Assembly (NCBI RefSeq): GCF_007280415.1
Contig: NZ_VKKU01000002.1
Location: 930,001-994,000 of the forward strand
Length of the DNA stretch: 64,000 nt
Direction: 5' to 3'
Origin: Sphingorhabdus contaminans
Lineage (GTDB): Bacteria > Pseudomonadota > Alphaproteobacteria > Sphingomonadales > Sphingomonadaceae
This document shows, one piece after another, positions 57,810-64,000 of this stretch (within the stretch, counting starts at the first letter, position 1; each line of letters starts with the position of its first letter). Made by a program: the position numbers and the translations under genes. Under the pieces are notes generated by a model, which saw nothing but the letters and a program-made list of their open reading frames with translations, searched no databases and had not been told where the DNA came from.

Positions 57810-58910
57810 CTACCTATATCTCAACTTTTTATAATATTCTACCAAATAGTTTCCTATTTTTGCATACGAGGGATAATTGTAGTGACTGCAAGGCTTTCTA
57901 TACATATATTCGTTAAATTCTTTCTGAGAAAAACCTAACTTTTTTATCACATAATTTTTATCTACATCTAATTCATCTGATTGATATGCCGGATACTTTA
58001 ATTCATCAAGCGCTGCGATCCTGGTTTCTTCGTTATTCATAATTAAATCAGAAAAATGAATCTTGCGTTTATCAACTTTGAATTTTTCGGGTAATATATA
58101 TGACTGATAAAACTTTGTAAAAATTGATTCATAGTGTTTTCCGCCATAATACTTCCAAGATAGCTCTCTTGAGAGAACCTCCATTGCTTCCTTTTTAGAA
58201 TAATTAAAATAGTTTAAAATAGCTACGGATTGTACTTGTCCAGAAAATTTCAGCCAAGCCATTTTCCAAATACTTATTGTGGGATAGTTTCGGATCTTTA
58301 TTTCGCCATATCTATTGTGAATGGATTTGAGGTTTCGTAAGTCAAATTTAAAGTGCTGCCAACTTTTCGGCATTATAGATTCGGTTGCCGCGTTGGTGCC
58401 GGACAATATGTACTTTATCTTTTGTTCTCTTGCGATTTTGAACATCGCTGCGAAAATAGCGTGATCAGTGACCATTTCGATGTCGATTACATCGGCTTTG
58501 AAGAACGAGCGTTGAATATCTCGAAACTCCTGCCAATCTATCACGTAGGTCATTAGATCTAAGTCGAGTTTCTTGACAATGTTTTCGATGTTTTGGACAG
58601 CTAATTCTGAATTCCATCCATTGTCAAAATGCACGGCTAGTGGCTTAAGGCCAAGCTTAACAGCTTGATATGCAACGTAAGAAGAATCCACACCACCGCT
58701 CAATCCTACGATGCAATCATACTCTCCGTGTGATTTACTTTTTATCTTTCTAACGACAGCAGCGAGTTGTTCTGCAGCATCAGGCTTTCCTGCAGGGATC
58801 AAAGAAACCTTGAACTCATGCTCTTTGCAATAGTTGCATATACCTTGGTCATCAAACTCAATTGGGACGGCTGTTTCGTCCATCACGCAACGGGTACAAA
58901 TCTGGTTCAT
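57810..58910 (-). CDS. N-acetyl sugar amidotransferase (WbpG-like)
   Basis: A 366-residue PP-loop ATP pyrophosphatase of the WbpG/PseA/WbuX family. The N-terminal zinc cysteines are CTRCVMDETAVP and CNYC; the PP-loop is GLSGGVDSSYVAY near residue 70. It is thought to activate an acetamido sugar so that ammonia from HisH/HisF converts it to an acetamidino group, as in Pseudomonas aeruginosa O-antigen ManNAc3NAmA. It is followed by wzy and preceded by the hisF-like and hisH-like genes with gaps of 0-2 bases. The sugar acted on is unknown. Confidence 0.9.
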   Translation of the reverse strand: MNQICTRCVMDETAVPIEFDDQGICNYCKEHEFKVSLIPAGKPDAAEQLAAVVRKIKSKSHGEYDCIVGLSGGVDSSYVAYQAVKLGLKPLAVHFDNGWNSELAVQNIENIVKKLDLDLMTYVIDWQEFRDIQRSFFKADVIDIEMVTDHAIFAAMFKIAREQKIKYILSGTNAATESIMPKSWQHFKFDLRNLKSIHNRYGEIKIRNYPTISIWKMAWLKFSGQVQSVAILNYFNYSKKEAMEVLSRELSWKYYGGKHYESIFTKFYQSYILPEKFKVDKRKIHFSDLIMNNEETRIAALDELKYPAYQSDELDVDKNYVIKKLGFSQKEFNEYMYRKPCSHYNYPSYAKIGNYLVEYYKKLRYR

Positions 58911-58912
58911 TT

Positions 58913-59680
58913 TTAGCTTTCTTGAAGTGCTTCTTCTAGCGCAGAGTATTCAGGGTACGAAATCAACACGGCTTTATGTTTGCCATAAAAAACGAACATG
59001 CTGCCAGCAGAAACCGCTGAAGCACCTCCCTGCTGGACCGCTTGGCGAAAATGCTCAATAGATCCAGCGCCTCCTGAGGCAATTACAGGAATGGAGACGG
59101 CTTGGCTAATCAGTTCGATTAGATGCAAGTCATATCCCATCATTTCACCCTCGTGATCTATGGACGTAAGCAATATTTCTCCTACGCCCAGGTTTTGGGC
59201 ATTCAAGGCTGCTTCAAGCGGCTTAAGACCTACTGACTTTGTGCCCGACTTAATCATTACATCTCTGTTTCCAAATAACCTCCGCTTAACGTCGATCGAT
59301 GCGATGATGGCTTGGCTGCCAAAAATCGAAGCCGCTTCTCTAATCATTTCAGGGTTTGAATGTAAGGCGGTATTAACAATGATTTTTTCTACACCGAGCC
59401 GTAGTAGCGTATGGAAATGCTCAATTTTTGTGACGCCCCCACCATATGCAAGTGGCATGAAACACTCAGAAGCAATTTCTTCTAAGAATTCAAAATCGGG
59501 CTCACGTTCCTCACGCGTTGCCGCGATGTCGAGCAATACCAATTCATCGACTTCCTTGTCATTGAAAATGCGGATAGCATTTATGGGATCGCCTATGTAG
59601 ATTTCATCTTTAAATCTGGACGTTTTCACCAGCCCACGATTCTTGAGCAATAAGCAGGGTATAACTCTGTGACGTAGCAT
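58913..59680 (-). CDS. HisF-like cyclase subunit for amidino modification (HisF2)
   Basis: A 255-residue HisF paralogue; start ATG 59680. Catalytic Asp11 of histidine-pathway HisF, in CLDVKDGRVVKG of Thermotoga, is replaced by Leu here (CLLLKNRGLVKT), while the second aspartate of LLTSIDHEGEMMGYD is kept. This agrees with a role as ammonia channel, not imidazole glycerol phosphate synthase. It has ASGGAGSIEHFRQAVQQGGASAVSAGSMFVF at the C-terminal phosphate sites. It lies one base downstream of hisH-like and two bases before wbpG-like, forming a trio. Confidence 0.9.
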   Translation of the reverse strand: MLRHRVIPCLLLKNRGLVKTSRFKDEIYIGDPINAIRIFNDKEVDELVLLDIAATREEREPDFEFLEEIASECFMPLAYGGGVTKIEHFHTLLRLGVEKIIVNTALHSNPEMIREAASIFGSQAIIASIDVKRRLFGNRDVMIKSGTKSVGLKPLEAALNAQNLGVGEILLTSIDHEGEMMGYDLHLIELISQAVSIPVIASGGAGSIEHFRQAVQQGGASAVSAGSMFVFYGKHKAVLISYPEYSALEEALQES

Positions 59681-59681
59681 A

Positions 59682-60302
59682 TTAAACCATTTCCACGAAG
59701 CCACGCAATAGGGCCTTCCCAAAACGATGGCTCTTCTCTGGATGAAATTGGAACCCGTAAAGATTTTCATTTTGGAACGCCGCGTCAAATGCAGTCAAGC
59801 CATGCTGAGCGCGTAAGAGAACATCGCCTGCGTTCTCGCACCGAACAAAGTAAGAATGAACAAAGTAGAAACGTGCGTCCTTGTCGACAAATTGCAGAAC
59901 GGGGCTATTCTTCGCTAACGTAACCGTATTCCAACCCATATGCGGAACTTTTACGATTTCATCAGAGTCGGGGTTGAACCGTATCGCTTTAGCGGCGACC
60001 CAACCCAGACCGGGAGTCGTGCCTTCTTCGCTTGACTCCGTCATAAGTTGCATACCGAGGCAAATGCCGGCAATGGGTATTTTTCTAACCAATGCTGCAT
60101 CGTCTAGGGTGCTTTTTAATCCCGACCTAATAAGTTGACCCATGCCAGCGTCAAAAGCTCCTACGCCAGGTAGTATTAACTTCGACGCACGTTCAATTAC
60201 TCTTGGATCGGAGGTTATCTCCACGATGGCGCCAAGTCGCGTGAGCATATTCTGTATTGAGCCCAAATTTCCCACGCCATAATCAACGATCACGATAGTC
60301 AA
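59682..60302 (-). CDS. HisH-like glutamine amidotransferase, copy near WbpG
   Basis: A 206-residue class I glutamine amidotransferase. The catalytic cysteine is in GICLGMQLMTES, the His-Glu pair in GFQFHPEKSH, and VPHMGWNTVTL is the usual HisH loop. It hydrolyses glutamine and passes ammonia to the HisF-like protein encoded one base downstream. The start overlaps the end of the 60283 gene by about 20 bases. The location next to WbpG shows that the pair serves sugar modification, not histidine biosynthesis. Confidence 0.93.
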   Translation of the reverse strand: MTIVIVDYGVGNLGSIQNMLTRLGAIVEITSDPRVIERASKLILPGVGAFDAGMGQLIRSGLKSTLDDAALVRKIPIAGICLGMQLMTESSEEGTTPGLGWVAAKAIRFNPDSDEIVKVPHMGWNTVTLAKNSPVLQFVDKDARFYFVHSYFVRCENAGDVLLRAQHGLTAFDAAFQNENLYGFQFHPEKSHRFGKALLRGFVEMV

Positions 60303-61734
60303 TTTCCAAAACCTCTTCTACAAATTTGGTGAAATTTGATATCCAATCCAATTCGAAAAACTCGGTGTATTGAACTGAGTTACTATGTTTTTGATTTTGA
60401 GCCGTCGCTAGAATACTTCCCAGTTCATTAAACGATAAAAAGCTTGGAAACGGAGGGTCTGGCAATGCGAACCGGGATTTTGGGGTAGACCACATCAATG
60501 GCTTGCATCCCATCGCCGCTGCTTCAAACAATCCTGTAGATAGCTCGCTTATTACGAAAAGGGATCTACTAAGAGTATGATAAATATTCGGATTACTGTC
60601 TATTTCCACACCTTGTGGTAAATTAATACTTTGCAGTCGTTCTCGTTCGATGGGGTGTGGTCTAAATAGAACGCGCTTCGCACCAATCTCGGAATTGTTT
60701 CTAATGTCATTGGCCAAGGATATGTAAGACTGAGTGTCAAATCCATCGCCGAGTATTAGAATATCACTCTTATCGGCTGGCTCATATGTTCTCTTTAATG
60801 ATTCAGCGAAATGTGGGTTGCCCACAGCGATTTTCGCTACGGGCATGTTAAATTGCGCATTCCACCATTTGCCATACGTAAGCATATAATGCGGGAGTGT
60901 CTGCCGAAATCCAGTATGCGCGATCACATGGTCACCAATATTGTACCCGTCATGTCCACTTGAAATCATTCCGTGCTGATATTCGGCGGTAACAACTTTG
61001 GCCATACGGGCGGCCTGGATCACCCCTATCATATTACTCCCCAAGCATCCGTCTTCAAGCATAAGAAGCCGGATTTCCCGCTTCAGAAACCATCGATAGT
61101 AGTAATCAACTATTTGGGGATAGGTGGCCAGCCGGTGGGAAAGCATCGCGGCGAGGGTATTAACCTCCTCGTCGCTGAGGTCAAAGCCGATGATGGTACG
61201 AGCACGTAAGGCTGCCATAGCGATAACAGTTAATGCCAAATCCCGATGCTGCTTGCTGGTCCGGCACCAGCCCAATGCGTGTGCTCGCACTTTTGAGGGT
61301 GTATTGTACAAGGTATTGGTGGGGGCAAAGTTTTTCGGCCACGTCCAGTTTCCATGCCCTTGAAAAATCAATGACTGCTTGGGACTGGCTTCGGCAAGAG
61401 AGCTTGCTAACCGATCGCGCGTGCAATCGAGTTCGGCATAATTTCCCAACCCAGTCGTTAAAAAGCACACCTGGGCCTGTTTGGGTTGTGAAGTTACATT
61501 ATGCCATAAAGAACGTATCAGATAACGGGCTTTCCTAGGATATCCCCTCTGGGTGAAATTAGCCCCCATAATTGGACGCTCATAGAAAACTTTTCCAATA
61601 ATAGTACGTATAAAGGCTAACCGGATAAATGCCCATGCCGGTATGTCTGTTGTTGGGCAGTTGAAAGCGAGTAAGTCGGGATCATTCTCAACCGCCAACA
61701 AATCAATTAGATTAAAAAATGGCTGTTGAGACAT
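60283..61734 (-). CDS. putative GT-B-type surface polysaccharide transferase
   Basis: A 483-residue protein I cannot place in a named family. It is cytoplasmic with no membrane segment. The pattern is of a GT-B fold: EYQHGMISSGHDGYNIGDHV near 265-285, GNPHFAESLKRTY, ILGDGFDTQSY, LFRPHPIERERL, and SELSTGLFEAAAMGCKPLMW in the C-terminal lobe, like the donor-binding site of capsule and CDP-glycerol-type transferases. Start ATG 61734 overlaps the Wzx stop (TGATG). Its place in the operon argues for a transferase of the repeat unit. Confidence 0.6.
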   Translation of the reverse strand: MSQQPFFNLIDLLAVENDPDLLAFNCPTTDIPAWAFIRLAFIRTIIGKVFYERPIMGANFTQRGYPRKARYLIRSLWHNVTSQPKQAQVCFLTTGLGNYAELDCTRDRLASSLAEASPKQSLIFQGHGNWTWPKNFAPTNTLYNTPSKVRAHALGWCRTSKQHRDLALTVIAMAALRARTIIGFDLSDEEVNTLAAMLSHRLATYPQIVDYYYRWFLKREIRLLMLEDGCLGSNMIGVIQAARMAKVVTAEYQHGMISSGHDGYNIGDHVIAHTGFRQTLPHYMLTYGKWWNAQFNMPVAKIAVGNPHFAESLKRTYEPADKSDILILGDGFDTQSYISLANDIRNNSEIGAKRVLFRPHPIERERLQSINLPQGVEIDSNPNIYHTLSRSLFVISELSTGLFEAAAMGCKPLMWSTPKSRFALPDPPFPSFLSFNELGSILATAQNQKHSNSVQYTEFFELDWISNFTKFVEEVLEIDYRDR

Positions 61735-63005
61735 CAATTTTTGCACATTTTATTTAATAAGCCAAACCACGGCATGCGATAGCAATATTGAGCCAAAGCC
61801 CACGTCGTCAAGAACAGTAAGATCTGCCCAATCATGAATGAAATGGCTGCTCCCAATAACCCGTAATTTTGAATTAGGAAAATACTAATTAAAAAAGCTA
61901 CAATTCCGGTAGAAATGGTTGATAAAGACAATAAGCCTGTTCTAGTTGAAAAGAAAACATAGTTCGTAACCATGTAGTACATTCCAGTAAAGGCATTGCC
62001 CAAAAACATAAAAAAAGTTATTTCTGAAACTTCTATGAATTCAGGTCCAAGTAAAAATGGGATAAAGAATTCTATTGTAATAGAAAGAATAATAGCTACG
62101 AATATGATACCCAAAAAATATAAATATGTGTAGTAAACAATAGTAGATTTTTCTTCCAAACTCGCGTTGGTAAGTTTCTTCATAAGCCAAGGAGCAAAAG
62201 CACGGTTGGATGCATCAGCCAAAATACCGAGTATCAATCCAATTTGAACTGCCGCGAAATAAATGCCTGTACTTCCAATATCCATAATTTTTGTCACGAG
62301 CAGACGATCTGCCATACTCAGTATCAGACCGCCAACTGCATGTGGCATGAGTGGGAGGCCGTAGCGAAGCGCATCGGCAATGTACTTCTTGTCAACTACA
62401 TTACTGACCCAGCCTTCTTTTCGCAGCTTAATAAATGCGAAAATAGCGATTACGCTCCAAGCGATTGCTAGCCCGGATAGGCGACCTTCCCAAGACGCCA
62501 TCAAGCCCACAACTAAGAAAATCGACAGAACACTGTCTGTGATTGCATGACTAAGTCTGAGCACTCCATACGAAAGAGCCCGATCTGAGCATTGCCATAA
62601 TGTCAGTAAAAGCTGAACCAAAAACTGGCAGCCCGCTAATCCGACCGCGATAATTAGCCAGCTCACCGGCAGGGTTGTAAGCGATAGCAACGGTGTCGGA
62701 AAAACTGCGATCAATGCTGAAGTAACGAATACACTCGATAGCAATATCAAAAACACAGATGAGACGTATTTTGACAGCGCGATCTTCGAGTCAAAAAAAC
62801 GGACCATAACCGCGCCATGAGTGTTGAAACCGACAATGATAAAAAGAAAGGAGCTCACGACGGTAAACATTCCAACTTTGCCATAATCGTCGGCTGATAA
62901 GTATCGGGTAAGAATTGGAAGCAAAATTAACGGTACGCCTGCGACAGAAAAGTTAGCCAAAGCGTAAATAGCGGCATTGCTTAATAAGGATCGCTGGAAT
63001 TTCAC
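61734..63005 (-). CDS. Wzx-like polysaccharide flippase
   Basis: A 423-residue member of the oligosaccharide flippase (PST/MOP) family with about twelve to fourteen transmembrane segments. Signatures are SNAAIYALANFSVAGVPLILLPILTRYLSADDYG at the N-terminus (Wzx-type start) and YGLPLMPHAVGGLILSMADRLLV near 215-237. It flips undecaprenyl-linked repeat units across the inner membrane so Wzy can polymerise them. It begins ten bases after the second hisH-like gene and overlaps the start of the transferase gene, so the operon order is hisF-hisH-wzx-GT. Confidence 0.92.
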   Translation of the reverse strand: MKFQRSLLSNAAIYALANFSVAGVPLILLPILTRYLSADDYGKVGMFTVVSSFLFIIVGFNTHGAVMVRFFDSKIALSKYVSSVFLILLSSVFVTSALIAVFPTPLLSLTTLPVSWLIIAVGLAGCQFLVQLLLTLWQCSDRALSYGVLRLSHAITDSVLSIFLVVGLMASWEGRLSGLAIAWSVIAIFAFIKLRKEGWVSNVVDKKYIADALRYGLPLMPHAVGGLILSMADRLLVTKIMDIGSTGIYFAAVQIGLILGILADASNRAFAPWLMKKLTNASLEEKSTIVYYTYLYFLGIIFVAIILSITIEFFIPFLLGPEFIEVSEITFFMFLGNAFTGMYYMVTNYVFFSTRTGLLSLSTISTGIVAFLISIFLIQNYGLLGAAISFMIGQILLFLTTWALAQYCYRMPWFGLLNKMCKN

Positions 63006-63015
63006 TAGTGTTAAT

Positions 63016-63669
63016 TCAAACCACCGTTTCGAGAAAATGTGATAATATCTTGAGTCCGACTTTACCGCTCTTTTCAGGATGGAACTGCAGGCCCGATATA
63101 TTGCCGGACTGGATCGCAGCAGTTATATGATGGCCTCCATAACGGTATGTCGCTAAGATATTTGCTTCTGACTCAGGGGCGTATTGGTAGGAATGAACAA
63201 GATACACGGCGTCTTGCGGAGAGAGGCAAGCAATAGCGTTTTTGTGGCTGTTGATCGAATCGTGCAGCTCGAGAGTGCTCCATCCAATAAATGGCGATTT
63301 TAGTGTTATTCCGCTTTTGTCGGTCATTGGAATTCGAACAACCCGGCCCGGTATGAGATCGAGCCCTGAGTGTTCACCAAATTCGGTACCTTTTGTTGCG
63401 AGCAACTGCATTCCGAGGCATATACCCAACATCGGCCGACCGAACGAAGCGAACTCCCGGATCGCTGCAGCTATTCCTTGTCGTTCCAACCCGTCCATAC
63501 CATCTCGAAATGAACCAACACCTGGAATCACAAGTCGCTCAGCGTTTAAAATATCTTCAGGTGATGTGGCAATGCGGATCTCTGATGCACCGCTTGTCTG
63601 CAAAGCCCGCGTCACGCTAAACAAGTTACCGAGTCCGTAGTCAACTATTGACACACAAGATTTGCTCAT
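63016..63669 (-). CDS. HisH-like glutamine amidotransferase, second copy
   Basis: A 217-residue class I amidotransferase distinct from the copy at 59682-60302 (about one third identical by eye). The catalytic motif GICLGMQLLATKG and the LQFHPEKSGKVG His-Glu pair are intact. It has a longer middle region, RVVRIPMTDKSGITLKSPFIGWSTLEL, where the loop near the active site is replaced by FIGWS. The ATG overlaps the stop of the partial hisF-like gene by four bases (ATGA), so the two form a unit. It probably supplies ammonia to that partner. Confidence 0.9.
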   Translation of the reverse strand: MSKSCVSIVDYGLGNLFSVTRALQTSGASEIRIATSPEDILNAERLVIPGVGSFRDGMDGLERQGIAAAIREFASFGRPMLGICLGMQLLATKGTEFGEHSGLDLIPGRVVRIPMTDKSGITLKSPFIGWSTLELHDSINSHKNAIACLSPQDAVYLVHSYQYAPESEANILATYRYGGHHITAAIQSGNISGLQFHPEKSGKVGLKILSHFLETVV

Positions 63670-64000
63670 AAAGTTCTCACTGTCACGGTTGTGGTTTGAG
63701 CAATGTGATGTAGAGTTTGCATGTCTGTCCTATTGTAATGCAAAGCATCAGCCACTGCGACCGCATCGGCTCCAGCTTCGATTGCGCCGATTATATGATC
63801 AGATTGGCCATATCCTCCGCTAATTATAACGGGGACTTTTGTGACCGCATGCACCGCCTCCAATAAACGAAGGTCAAAGCCTTTACGCGTTCCTTCTTGG
63901 TCTATTGACGTTAGCAGTATTTCTCCGACCCCAAGCTCCACTGCTTCTTGAACCCATTCGATTACGCTGATGCCGCTTCTCTCTCGACCACAATCTGTGT
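63666..64000 (-). CDS. HisF-like protein, second copy (5' end outside window)
   Basis: The C-terminal ~111 residues of a HisF-type barrel; the rest lies beyond the right edge. It reads DCGRERSGISVIEWVQEAVELGVGEILLTSIDQEGTRKGFDLRLL, then IISGGYGQSDHIIGAIEAGADAVAVADALHYNRTDMQTL. The SID motif and both phosphate loops are kept, but the C-terminal loop (ADALHYNRTDM) differs from the paralogue at 58913-59680. N-terminal residues, including Asp11, cannot be judged. It is coupled to the HisH-like gene. Whether it belongs with a second amidotransferase off the edge is open. Confidence 0.85.
   Translation of the reverse strand, partial: TDCGRERSGISVIEWVQEAVELGVGEILLTSIDQEGTRKGFDLRLLEAVHAVTKVPVIISGGYGQSDHIIGAIEAGADAVAVADALHYNRTDMQTLHHIAQTTTVTVRTL

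Noticed and set aside
63016-64000. The possibility that the second HisH/HisF pair is the histidine-biosynthesis set.
   Set aside because: The immediately linked genes are wzx, wzy, a transferase and WbpG, with no his genes visible. The pair was kept as polysaccharide genes, though the right edge leaves some doubt.

Overview
The window is a chromosomal segment of an alphaproteobacterium, most likely a sphingomonad (Sphingopyxis/Sphingorhabdus-like). The clues are a MipZ division-site ATPase, an LDH-like malate dehydrogenase next to sucD-sucA, a DUF3576-leuS-lptE-holA cluster, the ligase-associated DNA damage response genes (PdeM and the Lhr-like helicase) and many small Sphingomonadales-type envelope proteins. 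Positions 1 to about 48.2 kb have the GC-rich codon use of a core genome. From about 48.3 kb the content becomes surface polysaccharide synthesis, and from about 55.1 kb the sequence is clearly AT-rich, which looks like an acquired, strain-variable polysaccharide island.

Layout. 1-9.6 kb (all minus strand): a CNNM/CorC-type membrane protein, sdhB, a hotdog thioesterase, zapE, an M20 peptidase, then mdh-sucD-sucA of the TCA cycle (sucA runs off the left edge). 9.8-19.6 kb: an OmpA-like lipoprotein, a UbiH-like hydroxylase, ftsK, lolA, a candidate structured RNA with a strong terminator, exonuclease III, ribA, a class A penicillin-binding protein and msrB. 19.6-28.5 kb: a DUF4402 protein, the DUF3576-leuS-lptE-holA operon, a secreted protein of unknown role, a ThiE-like protein, YggS, PdeM and a retropepsin-like protease. 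28.7-36.6 kb: an S9 peptidase, the Lhr-like helicase, a phosphomannomutase/phosphoglucomutase, a J-domain protein, MipZ and panC. 36.7-48.2 kb: a small Sel1 protein, a proton antiporter, a UDP-glucuronate 4-epimerase, a TetR/metal-hydrolase divergent pair, a GNAT acetyltransferase, rplU-rpmA, a lipoprotein, ppc and a DUF885 peptidase-like protein.

48.3-64 kb is a Wzx/Wzy-type surface polysaccharide locus. It has two O-antigen ligase/polymerase-like membrane proteins flanking a TonB-like protein, then a Wzc-type tyrosine autokinase whose tail is a Gly-Tyr repeat encoded by a hexanucleotide microsatellite. After an 0.9 kb stretch with no convincing gene comes a tightly packed minus-strand operon: (hisF-like, partial)-hisH-like-wzx-GT-hisH-like-hisF-like-wbpG-like-wzy-GT4. 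The WbpG/HisH/HisF trio is the known machinery that converts an acetamido sugar to an acetamidino sugar. A second HisH/HisF pair in the same operon is the most interesting feature of the window. Together the operon predicts a capsule/O-antigen repeat unit with one or more amidino-modified sugars, flipped by Wzx, polymerised by Wzy and controlled by the Wzc kinase.

No tRNA, rRNA, CRISPR array, transposase or intact insertion sequence was seen.
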